DNA from: Polyangiaceae bacterium
GTDB taxonomy: Bacteria > Myxococcota_A > Polyangia > Polyangiales > Polyangiaceae
Assembly (NCBI GenBank): GCA_020633205.1
Contig: JACKEB010000010.1
Span: forward strand, 744,001-808,000
Length of the DNA: 64,000 nucleotides
Reading direction: 5' to 3'
Position 1 is the first letter of the stretch, and each line of letters opens with the position of its first letter. This document shows, one piece after another, positions 16,884-26,110 of this stretch. Below the pieces are notes generated by a model. That model did not search any database, was not told where the DNA came from, and was given only the letters and a program-made list of their open reading frames with translations. The position numbers were made by a program, and so were the translations under genes.

Positions 16884-17681
16884 ATGAAGGCTCGCACGCT
16901 CCTCGCCGCTCTCACCGCTGCCGCCAGTCTGTTCGCCACCTTCGCGTTCACCAGCGAAGCGAGCGCCACCACCTACAGCGTCTACCTACATGGGCGCAAC
17001 ACGGACGGGACGCCCTCCGGCTGGAGCTACTGGAGCTACCAGCGGCCTGGTACGACCCCAGTGGTCATCAACTACAACGGCCGTTCCCACATCTCGTCGG
17101 CCAACCCCACGGTGCGCGCGGGCCTGAACACCTACTGCAGCGGGTCGAACTACTGCTACGTCGCGGCCCACAGCGCCGGCTGCGCTCACCTGCAGTACGC
17201 CATCGACAAGTACGGTCCGTACAACATCATCTGGGTGGACGGCGCCGGCTGCGCCTCGGGTGGCACCGAGCTCTCCGACGACTGGTCCTGGACCCAGGGC
17301 GACGACCTCGCGTCGGACCTCAAGACCGGCACCATCCGCTCGATGTACAACCACAACAACATGCGCGGCGCCTGGTTCTACCTGTTCGGCGGCGCGAAGG
17401 GTGGCGCAGCAGCGATGCTGATCACCGGCCAGGACGACGGCGCCGTGGGCTATGCTTCTTCGCTGGGCCGCAGCAAGACGGGCGACTTCTGCAACCCCGG
17501 CGACAGCTGGTGGCTCGATACTTGTGACGAAGTCGGCATGGGGACCAGCACGGGCAACCGCTACAGCTACCACTATGTCTACTATCGCGACAGCAGCGAG
17601 AACAAGGACCACTACGTGGGTAGCGGTTCCGGAGGGATTCCTTCGCCGATGTTCTCTGACATGGGTGCCTACGCCTACTGA
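16884..17681 (+). CDS. Secreted alpha/beta-hydrolase-like protein
   Basis: A Sec signal peptide (MKARTLLAALTAAASLFATFAF, cleavage near SEASA) precedes about 235 residues rich in Tyr, Trp and Gly. YSVYLHGRN resembles the oxyanion HG segment of alpha/beta hydrolases. CYVAAHSAGCAHLQYAI resembles the nucleophile elbow, with Ser after AAH, though the usual last Gly-x-Gly is GC. An Asp may come from WVDGAGC. The candidate His would be near the C-terminus (SYHYVYYRDSS). It is probably an extracellular esterase or lipase-like enzyme; catalytic residues are inferred. The gene at 17712 follows in the same direction. Confidence 0.6.
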   Translation: MKARTLLAALTAAASLFATFAFTSEASATTYSVYLHGRNTDGTPSGWSYWSYQRPGTTPVVINYNGRSHISSANPTVRAGLNTYCSGSNYCYVAAHSAGCAHLQYAIDKYGPYNIIWVDGAGCASGGTELSDDWSWTQGDDLASDLKTGTIRSMYNHNNMRGAWFYLFGGAKGGAAAMLITGQDDGAVGYASSLGRSKTGDFCNPGDSWWLDTCDEVGMGTSTGNRYSYHYVYYRDSSENKDHYVGSGSGGIPSPMFSDMGAYAY

Positions 17682-17711
17682 GGTCGCCACGCCTGAACCG
17701 GTGAGAGCAGC

Positions 17712-18980
17712 ATGAGCCGCGAGCGTCCAACCGCTGGACCCTTGCGGCTCTGGCTGTTTGTCATCGGCGGGATCCTGGTTTTGGGGTTAGGTTTGCTGTG
17801 GCTGCGCTCGGGCGCCAAACCCACGGTACCCGGCTCGGACGAAGCAGCCCGTGGAGGCTTGCACCCCGAGGAAACGCCGCCCGGGCACGGCAACGGCGCC
17901 ATAACGGCGCCCAGCGCCGCTGCCGGAAAGCGGAAATCAGCTGACAATGTCCCCGCAGCGGGAGACGACGATGAGCTCGTGTGGGTCGACCCGGCCACGC
18001 TGACACCAGAGCAAATCGCCGAGCGACGGGCGAAGCGCCTCAGGATGGCCGCCGACGGACACCGAGACTACTACCGCTATCCCCCAAGCTCGCGTCCGCT
18101 GTCCGACAATGAGGATCTACTGCTGCGGGATCATGTCGAGCCGGAGATCCGCAAGCTCAAGCGAGGCGAGGACGGTGAGAAGGGCGAGGTGCGCCTGGAG
18201 CTCTGGCAAAACAAGATGTTCCTTCGCGAGGGCGATGAGGCGTCTTTCCGCGTGAAAGCGGCGACCCAGAAGGGCCCGGTGCCAGTCAATGTGGTGGAAG
18301 CCACGCTCGTCACCCTGCCGGACGAAGGCACGGCCCCGCAAAACCTCGGGCCGCTCAGCGTCACCGACGACGGCAGCCCACCAGACGAGATCAGCAACGA
18401 CGGGGTCCCCACGGGTGGCTTCGTGGCGAGCGCCAGCCGGCTCGGGAGCTACCGGGGCAATCTAAGGGTGATGCTGAAGCTCGAAGCCGAAGGCGAACAG
18501 GGCACCGCGACGTTGCAGTTCGTCTACACGGGCGCGGAGCCGGGACGTTTCACTGGGGAAGTGGTCGAGGCGCTGGAGGACGGGTCGCTTGCCCTCTACT
18601 TTGGCCTCGAGCTCAAGGAAGCTGGGCGCTACGAGATCCGCGCACGGCTGTACGACAAGAGCGATCGCCCGGTCGCGCTGCTGAACTTCAACCAAGACCT
18701 GGAAGTCGGCAAACAGAAGGCGCGCCTGCTGGCGTTCGGCAAGCTGCTACGCGACGAGGGCGCCGAGGGGCCCTACACGATCCGCGACATCGAAGGCTGG
18801 CGGCTCCTGAGCGGCACGTATCCGGACCGCGAGATGATGCAGCCGCCCGAGGACTACACGACCAAGGAATACAGCCTCGACCAGTTCTCCGACGCCGAGT
18901 ACAGCGATCCCCAAGCTGAGGCGATGATCGAGCACATCGAGAACGCCCAGAAGACGCCGCCGCCCGCGCCGAGCAACTGA
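17712..18980 (+). CDS. Single-pass membrane protein with beta-rich exported domain
   Basis: A transmembrane segment (LWLFVIGGILVLGLGLLWL, residues about 13-31) is followed by a disordered Gly/Ala/Pro stretch, an acidic DDDELVWVDPATLTPEQIAERRAKR segment, and about 280 residues of beta-rich sequence (RGNLRVMLKLEAEGEQGTATL, GRYEIRARLYDKSDRPVALL) like an immunoglobulin-type fold. It starts 30 bases after the secreted hydrolase-like gene and probably shares its transcript; it may be a membrane-anchored chaperone or partner. No named family was recognised. Confidence 0.65.
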   Translation: MSRERPTAGPLRLWLFVIGGILVLGLGLLWLRSGAKPTVPGSDEAARGGLHPEETPPGHGNGAITAPSAAAGKRKSADNVPAAGDDDELVWVDPATLTPEQIAERRAKRLRMAADGHRDYYRYPPSSRPLSDNEDLLLRDHVEPEIRKLKRGEDGEKGEVRLELWQNKMFLREGDEASFRVKAATQKGPVPVNVVEATLVTLPDEGTAPQNLGPLSVTDDGSPPDEISNDGVPTGGFVASASRLGSYRGNLRVMLKLEAEGEQGTATLQFVYTGAEPGRFTGEVVEALEDGSLALYFGLELKEAGRYEIRARLYDKSDRPVALLNFNQDLEVGKQKARLLAFGKLLRDEGAEGPYTIRDIEGWRLLSGTYPDREMMQPPEDYTTKEYSLDQFSDAEYSDPQAEAMIEHIENAQKTPPPAPSN

Positions 18981-19056
18981 GCCGATTCCGGGTATCGCGT
19001 CTTCGATGCCCAGGCCCACAGTCGCGCAGCGCCGAGGCGGCGCATGCCGCAGAGGC

Positions 19057-19923
19057 TCAGCCCCCCATGGCTCGGATCAACGCCTGGGCTTCGGCCTGAC
19101 GATAGCCCCCGTAGCGACCACTGGCGAACGGCTCGAGGGCCTGCTTCGCCTCGCTGGTGCGCCCGAGACGCACGAGACACAGCGCGCGATTGTACTGAGC
19201 TTCCGCAGCAAATCTTCCGCGCGGAAATGCTTGAAGGTAGCGTTCCCAGAGCGCCAGGGCGCGCCCGTAGTCGTGGGAGACGAAGTGTGCTTGGTGCGCC
19301 TCCAAGTAGCGTCGGTGGGAAGGATCCGTGGGCGCCGCGCTCGGCGCCTCCGCGGCGCTGCCGGCCTGCGCGGGCGTAGCGGCTGACGTCGCTGGCGCAG
19401 CTACGGGCGGCACGGCTGCTGCGGGCGGAATGACGGCGCCTTTGGGCGCTTGCGCCCCGGCTCGCGCCGTGGGTTCGGTCTTCGGCGGCGGTTCTGGCGC
19501 TACATCCGGCGGCGGAACGTCGTTGAGCTCGGCTTGCTGCTCTAGCTCGCCAGGCTCAGCTTCGGGATCCACTTCATCGAGCGGCGGAACGAGATCGGGC
19601 TCTTCCGGATTGGCGCTGACGAGGGGCGTTCCCTTCGCAGGCGGCCGAGCGTCGCTGGCCGGCGCAGAGTCGGTCGTCGGCGTGGAGAACACCTCCACCA
19701 CACGCTCGACAGCGCGGGGAAGTGCACCGCTGATCTGCGCGGCAGCTGCGCCCGCCACGAACACCGCGACCAAGGGCACGCCAAACGCGAGGCGGCTTCG
19801 ACGCTTGCGCTTGGCCGCATGCAAGCTGAGCATCACCCGAGCCCGAGTGAGATCGCTCTGTTGAGCCTGCTCGCCCTCCTCACGCAGCGCTCGAGTCGCT
19901 TCTTTCAGCAAGTCGTCGGTCAT
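19057..19923 (-). CDS. Membrane protein with C-terminal TPR, sigma-factor partner
   Basis: The N-terminal 45 residues are helical and charged. A transmembrane helix follows (FGVPLVAVFVAGAAAAQIS), then a Pro/Ala/Glu-rich linker of about 140 residues and a C-terminal TPR-like region (HRRYLEAHQAHFVSHDYGRALALWERYLQAFPRGRFAAEAQYNRALCLVRLG). Its ATG overlaps the stop of the ECF-type sigma factor gene by four bases (ATGA), so it is most likely the cognate regulator. No zinc-binding anti-sigma HxxxCxxC motif is present, so it may belong to a different class. Confidence 0.72.
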   Translation of the reverse strand: MTDDLLKEATRALREEGEQAQQSDLTRARVMLSLHAAKRKRRSRLAFGVPLVAVFVAGAAAAQISGALPRAVERVVEVFSTPTTDSAPASDARPPAKGTPLVSANPEEPDLVPPLDEVDPEAEPGELEQQAELNDVPPPDVAPEPPPKTEPTARAGAQAPKGAVIPPAAAVPPVAAPATSAATPAQAGSAAEAPSAAPTDPSHRRYLEAHQAHFVSHDYGRALALWERYLQAFPRGRFAAEAQYNRALCLVRLGRTSEAKQALEPFASGRYGGYRQAEAQALIRAMGG

Positions 19924-20513
19924 GACTCACTCCCCCCGGAGCGAAGCGGCTGCAGGATCTCTCGCAGCTTCTTTTTGGCATGGAACAACCTAGTGCGCAC
20001 CGTGCCCTCAGGTGCTCCGACGATCTCCGCGACTTCGCGACTCGTGCGTTCCTCGACCTCGCAGAGGACGAAGGCAACTCGTTGGTCGAGGGGCAGTTCG
20101 TCGAGGGCGCTACTCAGGAGCTCCGCGAGCTCCCGGCGTCGAGCATCGTGCTCGGGATCTCCCGAGTCGCTCCGCGGCTCACGATGCATGCGCTCCAAGG
20201 CCGCGCGCCGCCGCACGGCAGAGCGCACGTGGTGTCGCGCGTGATTGACCGCTACCGAGATGAGGAAGGTGCGCAAGGACGACTCGCCGCGGTAGTTCTT
20301 CATCGCCTTGGGCAAGCTGACGAAGACCTCGTGCACCAGGTCCTCAGCGGAGCTCGGGTCCCCAACCAGGCGCGTCGCGAACGCGCGCACCGCTTGGTGA
20401 TGTAGGTCGTACACCTCCCCCACCGCCGCTGGCTCACCTCGCACGAGGCGCTCCACCAACGGATCATCACCCGCAGTTTGGACGAGACGCAGACTCACGT
20501 TGGACCAACTCAT
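19920..20513 (-). CDS. ECF-type RNA polymerase sigma factor
   Basis: Region 2 is VYDLHHQAVRAFATRLVGDPSSAEDLVHEVFVSLPKAMKNYRGESSLRTFLISVAVNHARHHVR. Region 4 is LDELPLDQRVAFVLCEVEERTSREVAEIVGAPEGTVRTRLFHAKKKLREIL, with the usual helix-turn-helix. This makes a 197-residue group IV sigma factor. The ATG at 20513 is chosen over the upstream open frame since region 2 then begins at normal distance. It is co-transcribed with the overlapping membrane TPR gene. Target promoters are unknown; the intergenic stretch upstream (20514-20645) may include an autoregulated promoter. Confidence 0.9.
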   Translation of the reverse strand: MSWSNVSLRLVQTAGDDPLVERLVRGEPAAVGEVYDLHHQAVRAFATRLVGDPSSAEDLVHEVFVSLPKAMKNYRGESSLRTFLISVAVNHARHHVRSAVRRRAALERMHREPRSDSGDPEHDARRRELAELLSSALDELPLDQRVAFVLCEVEERTSREVAEIVGAPEGTVRTRLFHAKKKLREILQPLRSGGSES

Positions 20514-20645
20514 GCGGGCTGAGCTGAGTGCCCGCCACGCCCAAGAGTGTTCAACCGTCGGAAGAAAAACCGAAGCCGTCACCGCACGTCCCACAAACCC
20601 GTTTGATTTTCAATGGTTTTGAACCGTGGTTGCCAACCCTTGGGT

Positions 20646-22370
20646 TCAGAAGAAGGCCACTCCAAAGTGGCTCTCGACCGTCGCCTGCTTGAGCTCGCTG
20701 GTCCTCACCCCCACCCCGCCGAAGAGCGAAAGGGTGTGTTCGATGACCTCGATACCTCCGAGGAGGCGCCCGCGCTCGATGGGGGTGATCTCCTGATCGA
20801 ACTGCTTCTGCTCGGAGGAATAGCCGGCCTCCAGCCCTGCGAAGAGCCGCTCGTATCGCGCTCGGAGACCTAGGTTGAACCCCCACTCGTAGTTCCGGTC
20901 GCCGTAGGCGTCAGCGCCGATGAAGGGCAGCGAGTAGACGGGTCCGACCTCGAAGGCCACTCCGGCATTGATTCGTTTCCCCGAGGCAACCCAAAAGCTG
21001 GGTTGAATGCGCCCGTTCTTTGCGATGCTAACCAGTCCTATCGACGTCCCCTTGACGTCGCCAGCCACGTTGACCAGACCGACTTGCACGCCGTCGACCG
21101 CAGCACCCCCGACGTTGATGAGTCCAACTTGCGCGCCCTCGACGGGACCAAACACGCTATTGACGATGCCCGCTTGGAAGCCGTCCAGCTTGCCCAGGCT
21201 GAGGTTCAAGATCCCCGCCTGAAAACCTTCCACCCCATCGGCCACATTTCCCAAACCTGCGGCTTGCCCTCCCTCAGCGGCGCGCCCCGCGTAGTTCACG
21301 GCGCCGGCGACTTGCACCCCTTCGAGCTTGCGACCCACGTAGTTCGCCGCACCCGCTGCCTGGACGCCGTCAAGGTCGTCCTTGGCGAAGTTCACGGCGC
21401 CGGCGCCTTGTACGCCTTCAGTTTTCCCCAGGGTAACGTTGACGGCACCCGAACCTTGAACACCGTACATCGGGCCGCGACCGAAGTTCACTGCGCCGGA
21501 GAGCTGCACGCCTTCGATGTGGCGCCCCATCCCCACGACGCCGCTTAGCTGCGCACCCTCGAGGCGCTCGGCGTAAGCGTAGATCCCAGTCAGCTGGGCT
21601 CCCTGAGCACGCTCGTCGTTTCTGAGCACGAAGGGATTGAGGGCAAACGCCCGCGTTTCGCCGATACGGGAGTAGAACAAACCGAGTTCCATGACGACGC
21701 TCAGGTGTTCGCTCTCAGGTTGCAACGTGATCGGGTGAGCCAGACTGAGGTTGATGAAACCCCCATCCTTGAGCGGGTGCTTCGGTTGCCAAGGAGCTTC
21801 TTTGTTTTTCCCTGCGGGTTTAGTCTTCGGCTTCGCAACGGGCTTCGGCTTTTCAGCCTTTGGCTGCGGCTTTGCGGGTGGCGGCGGAGGGGGCTTCTCC
21901 GCCGCAAGCCGCGCGGCTTCGGCCTCTCGAGCTTTAGCCAGCTCTTCCAGGAGTTCGCTGGCTTCGTTCCGCACGAGGTTGCCAGCAAGCAGCGCCATGA
22001 CCTCGACGCTGCGCTCTGGATCGTCGGGGCGAGCCAACAGGCGTACGGTCTTCTTGCCGTCGACGGCGGTGAACTCGCCGAGCACGTAGCCCTGACTCGC
22101 TTCCAGGTCGAGGGTCAGCGTGCCCCCGTTGGCTTCCGCAGCCGGGTCGGTGGTGATCTCGACACCCAGCTCCTTCCTGAGCGCCTTCACGAGGTTTGAC
22201 GTCTCGACCCCCGAGGCTCCAGGCCTGAAGACCAGGCGCACGCTCCGCTCAGCAACGGGGGCTCCCGGATCTGCAGCTTGAGCGTGCGCTGGTGCCGGCC
22301 AGAGAGGCGCGCTCAGCAACAAAGCCGCGAGCAGCCTCGGGGCAAAGCGGAAGGAAACGAACGGTGACAT
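20646..22370 (-). CDS. Exported surface-repeat protein (LA_2272-like repeats)
   Basis: A Sec signal peptide (cleaved near AHAQA) is followed by about 120 residues of alpha/beta sequence. A Pro/Lys linker (KPPPPPPAKPQPKAEKPKP) comes next, then a domain of at least nine imperfect repeats of about 18-20 residues with consensus G-V/A-Q-xx-G-x-x-N-xxx-G. Examples are EGVQGAGAVNFAKDDL, EGVQVAGAVNYAGRAA and DGVQVGLVNVAGDV. The last 100 residues look like outer-membrane barrel strands ending in aromatic FGVAFF. The repeats resemble those of LA_2272-family surface proteins from Leptospira. A stacked beta structure on the cell surface is likely; function is unknown. Confidence 0.7.
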   Translation of the reverse strand: MSPFVSFRFAPRLLAALLLSAPLWPAPAHAQAADPGAPVAERSVRLVFRPGASGVETSNLVKALRKELGVEITTDPAAEANGGTLTLDLEASQGYVLGEFTAVDGKKTVRLLARPDDPERSVEVMALLAGNLVRNEASELLEELAKAREAEAARLAAEKPPPPPPAKPQPKAEKPKPVAKPKTKPAGKNKEAPWQPKHPLKDGGFINLSLAHPITLQPESEHLSVVMELGLFYSRIGETRAFALNPFVLRNDERAQGAQLTGIYAYAERLEGAQLSGVVGMGRHIEGVQLSGAVNFGRGPMYGVQGSGAVNVTLGKTEGVQGAGAVNFAKDDLDGVQAAGAANYVGRKLEGVQVAGAVNYAGRAAEGGQAAGLGNVADGVEGFQAGILNLSLGKLDGFQAGIVNSVFGPVEGAQVGLINVGGAAVDGVQVGLVNVAGDVKGTSIGLVSIAKNGRIQPSFWVASGKRINAGVAFEVGPVYSLPFIGADAYGDRNYEWGFNLGLRARYERLFAGLEAGYSSEQKQFDQEITPIERGRLLGGIEVIEHTLSLFGGVGVRTSELKQATVESHFGVAFF

Positions 22371-22405
22371 CGATGAGCTTGAGTACCCGCTCGACTCGAG
22401 AGTGT

Positions 22406-24514
22406 TCAGCCGTCGCCCAACAGCGCCAACAAACCCGCTTCGTCGATCACGTTGACCCCGAGCTTTTGAGCCTTTTCAAGCTTGCTCCCGGCCTCATCCC
22501 CCGCGACTACATAGTCGGTTTTCTTGGAGACGGAACCGGACACCTTGCCGCCGGCGCGCTTGATCCGATCAGCGGCGTCATTGCGCTTCAGCGTCGGCAG
22601 CGTGCCGGTCAGCACGAAGCTCTTTCCCGCGACGCCCTCGACCTCCTGTCGCTGTCCCTCCAGCTGGGTCAGCCGCACGCCGGCCCGCTCCAGTCCAGCG
22701 ATCACCCGGCGCACGCCTTGGGAGTTCAGCTCCGTCATGATCACATCGGCGCTCTTCCGAGCCAAACCCTCGATTGCGCCCGAGCCCTTCTCCGGTGCGA
22801 TGCTCTCGATCGCCGCCTCGTCTCCTGCACAATACCGCGCGGCAAAGTCCAAGAGCGCCTGCGCGCTGCCGAAATGTCCCGCTAGATCTTCCGCGGTCGT
22901 GGTGCCGACGTGGCGAATCGCGAGCGCCGTTAGCACCCTCGCCAGGCCGCGCCCCTTCGCGCGCTCCAGCCCTGCGATCACGTTCTCGGCGCTCTTCTTG
23001 CCCATGCGCTCGAGCCCCGCGAAGTCTTCGACCCTCAAGTCGAATAGCTGTTCCGGCGAGGAGACCCCGAGCTTCTCGACGATCTGCACGACCAGCACCG
23101 CACCAAGCCCGTCAATGTCCATGGCTTGGCGGCTGGCGAAGAAACGTAGCCGTTCGGTGACCTGCGCCGGGCACGCCGGGTTTGGGCAGTAGAGGAAGAT
23201 CTCCTCGGCAACGATCTCCGACTCGCAGCTTGGGCAGGCGCTCGGACGCGCGGTGGGCACGGTGCCCGCCGGGCGCTTGGTCAGGTCGACACTCACCACC
23301 TGAGGAATGATCTCGCCCGCCTTCTCGATGAAGACCGTGTCGCCGATGCGCACGTCCTTGCGCTCCAGCTCGACGAAATTGTGAAGGGAAGCGCGGCTCA
23401 CAGTGGTGCCAGCCACGAGCACCGGCTCGAGCTCGGCGACGGGAGTCAGCTTACCTGACTTCCCGACCTGAACGGTGATGCCATGCAGCTTGGTCGCCTT
23501 GCGTTCCGGCGGGAACTTGTAGGCAATACCCCAGTGAGGGTGGTGCCCGGTACCGCTCAGGCGATCGTGCAGCCTCAGCTCGTCGAGCTTGATCACCATG
23601 CCGTCAATCTCGTACTCCAAGGAAGGCCGACGCGCGCCGAAAGCCTCGCAGAACGCCAAGGCACCCGCCGCGTCTTCGGCCACCGTGATGCCATCCAGGT
23701 AGACCGGGGCTCCAAGCGCTGACAGCCACTCGAGCACCTCGTGCTGGGTCGGCGGCACCTTGTTATTCCCTGGGGTAACGAGCTGGTAGAGAAAGCTGGT
23801 GATGCCCACGCTCTCGAGACCAACGGGCTCCTTGCGCTTCATCAGACCCGCACAGCCGTTGCGCGGGTTCATGATGGTTGGCTGGCCTGCGTCGCGGAGC
23901 GTGGCGTTGTAGCGCTCGAACGCGGCGCGGGGCCAATACAGCTCACCCCGGATCTCCACATCACCCTTCAGTCCCTTGAGCTTCGCCGGCGCCGCCCGCG
24001 CCTGCATCACTTGCTTGGTGATGTCGTCGCCCTTCTTTCCGTCGCCGCGGGTCACCGCGCGCTTCAGGGTGCCCGCCTTGTAGTGCAGAGAGACGGAGAT
24101 GCCGTCGATCTTGGGCTCGACGATCAGCTTCAGGGCATCGGACGCGGAATACTCCAGGTCTTGCCGGCGGCGCGTTACCCAGTTCTCGAGTTGCTCCCCG
24201 AGGGAAATGGACCCCCCTTTGCTGTCCTTGCGCGCGCTCGACAGCTTCTCCAAGGAGAGCATCGGCACGCTGTGCACGACCTCTTCGAAGCCCTCAGCGT
24301 GATCGTTCCCCGGCTTCTTGTCGATGCGCTCTTCCTCGGGGATCTGGAGCTCATTCGCCAGCTCCTGGTACTGCTCGAACAGCTCATCGAACGCACTATC
24401 GGGGATCTCCGGAGCACCCGCGCGGTACGCCTTCTCGTGGTACTCGATCTCCCGTGCGAGCTCACCGAGGAGTTCGCGCTGGCTACTTTGGGTTTGGGCA
24501 CTCGGGGTCGCCAT
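22406..24514 (-). CDS. ligA: NAD-dependent DNA ligase LigA
   Basis: The enzyme seals nicks using NAD+. The adenylation lysine lies in VEPKIDGISVSL. An N-terminal Ia domain (EIEYHEKAYRAGAPEIPDSAFDELF) precedes it. Downstream are the OB fold, a four-Cys zinc finger (CPSCESEI and YCPNPACPAQ), the helix-hairpin-helix repeats and a C-terminal BRCT domain (SFVLTGTLPTLKRNDAADRIKRAGGKV). Start is the ATG at 24514, with GGAAGGAGTAAGGA upstream; an open frame runs 29 codons further but that sequence belongs to the intron end. Length of 702 residues is normal. A group II intron lies directly upstream in the same orientation. Confidence 0.95.
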   Translation of the reverse strand: MATPSAQTQSSQRELLGELAREIEYHEKAYRAGAPEIPDSAFDELFEQYQELANELQIPEEERIDKKPGNDHAEGFEEVVHSVPMLSLEKLSSARKDSKGGSISLGEQLENWVTRRRQDLEYSASDALKLIVEPKIDGISVSLHYKAGTLKRAVTRGDGKKGDDITKQVMQARAAPAKLKGLKGDVEIRGELYWPRAAFERYNATLRDAGQPTIMNPRNGCAGLMKRKEPVGLESVGITSFLYQLVTPGNNKVPPTQHEVLEWLSALGAPVYLDGITVAEDAAGALAFCEAFGARRPSLEYEIDGMVIKLDELRLHDRLSGTGHHPHWGIAYKFPPERKATKLHGITVQVGKSGKLTPVAELEPVLVAGTTVSRASLHNFVELERKDVRIGDTVFIEKAGEIIPQVVSVDLTKRPAGTVPTARPSACPSCESEIVAEEIFLYCPNPACPAQVTERLRFFASRQAMDIDGLGAVLVVQIVEKLGVSSPEQLFDLRVEDFAGLERMGKKSAENVIAGLERAKGRGLARVLTALAIRHVGTTTAEDLAGHFGSAQALLDFAARYCAGDEAAIESIAPEKGSGAIEGLARKSADVIMTELNSQGVRRVIAGLERAGVRLTQLEGQRQEVEGVAGKSFVLTGTLPTLKRNDAADRIKRAGGKVSGSVSKKTDYVVAGDEAGSKLEKAQKLGVNVIDEAGLLALLGDG

Positions 24515-24573
24515 TGGTAGATCCTTACTCCTTCCCGCCAGGCGGGCGATGGTCAAAGTCAAGACCCCCGTAC

Positions 24574-24607
24574 AAACCGTGCATGCGGATTTCCCGCACA
24601 CGGCTTA
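24574..24607 (-). ncRNA. Group II intron domain V
   Basis: This 34-nt hairpin on the leftward strand has arms GCCGTGTGCGG and CCGCATGCACGGT enclosing a GAAA-type loop (GGGAAAT). Length and shape match the catalytic domain V of bacterial group II introns. It lies between the maturase stop and the presumed domain VI. Confidence 0.85.
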
Positions 24608-24631
24608 CCAGTAGCCACTCAGCGCACAGCA

Positions 24632-26110
24632 TTACGCGGCCTCCATCAGGATGGATTGCTCCGGATAGCGGACAGTCCCACGGAGTTGGTACAGGCCCAG
24701 ACGGTAGAAGTAGTCGCGATCCCAGCGGTCGACTTGTTTGGGTTTCAGGTGGCGACCCTTACGGGCCACCAGCAGCCCTTTCAGCTGCTTCCAAACATAT
24801 GTGTCGAGCTGATTGAATCGCTTCGCGGCATTTCCCGTGCGGAAGTAGTTCCCCCAGCCCCGCAGTACGGGGTTCAGCTGTTCGATGACATCGCGGATAT
24901 CCGCGTGGCATCTCGAGCGGGGGGTGAGCTGCTTCACACGGCTCCGGATCCGCTGCATCGCGCGCTGCGACGGCCAGCGATGGAGGAAGTAGAGCCGCTC
25001 GCCCGACCTCTCCAGCACCTTGCCGCTCAGCCGCTTGTGCAGATGACAGCCAAGAAAGTCGAAGCCCTGCTTGCCATCGTAGAGCTCGACTCGCCTCGTC
25101 TTCTCCGGATGTAGCTCAAGGCCAAGGCGTTGCAGGATCACTCGGATCCGCGCCTCGGCCAGCTCGCAGTCCTTCTTGGTGCGACAGATCACCACGAAGT
25201 CGTCCGCGTAGCGCACCAACGTTCCATGCGGAGCGCTGTGGCGGGTCCACAGGACGTCGAGCACGTGCAAGTAGATGTTGGACAGCAGAGGGGAGATCAC
25301 TCCCCCTTGCGGCGTGCCGCGCACCGACGCCTTCACGACGCCGTCCTCCATCACTCCTGCTTCGAGCCACTGCCGCAGCAACTTCAGCACCCGACGATCC
25401 GAGATGCGTCTCCCCACCAGCTTCATCAGCTTGGCGTGGTCGATGCTCCCGAAGTAGTCGCGGATGTCGGCATCCAGCACGTGGTGGCCCCCTTTGGCGC
25501 CGAGCTTCCTCAGCGTCTCGAGCGCCATCACCGCGCTGCGCCGGGGACGAAACCCATATGAGCAAGGCAGAAAATCCGCCTCAAAAATAGGCTCAATCAC
25601 CAGCTTCGCCGCCATCTGCACCACCCGATCGCGCACCGTCGGGATGCCTAGTGGCCGCGTCTTACCATCGGCTTTCGGGATGTACTGCCGCCGCACCACC
25701 TGCGGTCGATACTTCCCCGCTTTCAGCTCAGCTTGTAATTCCTCGAGGAATCGCTGAGCCCCGTACCCCTCCACGTCGCAGATCGACTGGCGATCCACGC
25801 CCGCGGCTCCTTGGTTCTGTCTGACTCGCTTCCACGCCTCCTGGAGGATGTCACCCCGCCAGATGTGGTCGTAAAGGGCGTGAAAGCGCCTATCCGGTGC
25901 CCGCTTGGCTGCTGCATATAGTTGGCGTTGTAGTTGTTGCGCTTTTCCGTGCGGCTTACACCTGCCGGGGTCGTTAGGTCCGGACTTGCCGGCCATTCCC
26001 TCACGCTTACCTACGCTTCCAACACGACTACCGCAGGGACCCTTCCCTCCTGCCGCGTTTTGCCGCACGGCATTCGTTCCCGCTGGTTGCCCAGCGGTCT
26101 TCGGTACCAT
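24632..26110 (-). CDS. ltrA: Group II intron reverse transcriptase/maturase
   Basis: RT motifs run in order: QNQGAAGVDRQSI, RPLGIPTVRDRVVQMAAKLVIEPIFEADFLPCSYGFRP, VLDADIRDYFGSIDH, GTPQGGVISPLLSNIYLHVLD and LVRYADDFVVICR (catalytic YADD). The maturase X domain includes LRGWGNYFRTGNAAKRF. The protein ends soon after domain X, with no HNH endonuclease Cys pairs, so it appears to be an endonuclease-minus type. The ATG at 26110 (492 residues, GAGGGG upstream) is chosen because the preceding open frame to 26584 overlaps the catalytic RNA domain I. The protein helps splicing and retrohoming. Confidence 0.92.
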   Translation of the reverse strand: MVPKTAGQPAGTNAVRQNAAGGKGPCGSRVGSVGKREGMAGKSGPNDPGRCKPHGKAQQLQRQLYAAAKRAPDRRFHALYDHIWRGDILQEAWKRVRQNQGAAGVDRQSICDVEGYGAQRFLEELQAELKAGKYRPQVVRRQYIPKADGKTRPLGIPTVRDRVVQMAAKLVIEPIFEADFLPCSYGFRPRRSAVMALETLRKLGAKGGHHVLDADIRDYFGSIDHAKLMKLVGRRISDRRVLKLLRQWLEAGVMEDGVVKASVRGTPQGGVISPLLSNIYLHVLDVLWTRHSAPHGTLVRYADDFVVICRTKKDCELAEARIRVILQRLGLELHPEKTRRVELYDGKQGFDFLGCHLHKRLSGKVLERSGERLYFLHRWPSQRAMQRIRSRVKQLTPRSRCHADIRDVIEQLNPVLRGWGNYFRTGNAAKRFNQLDTYVWKQLKGLLVARKGRHLKPKQVDRWDRDYFYRLGLYQLRGTVRYPEQSILMEAA

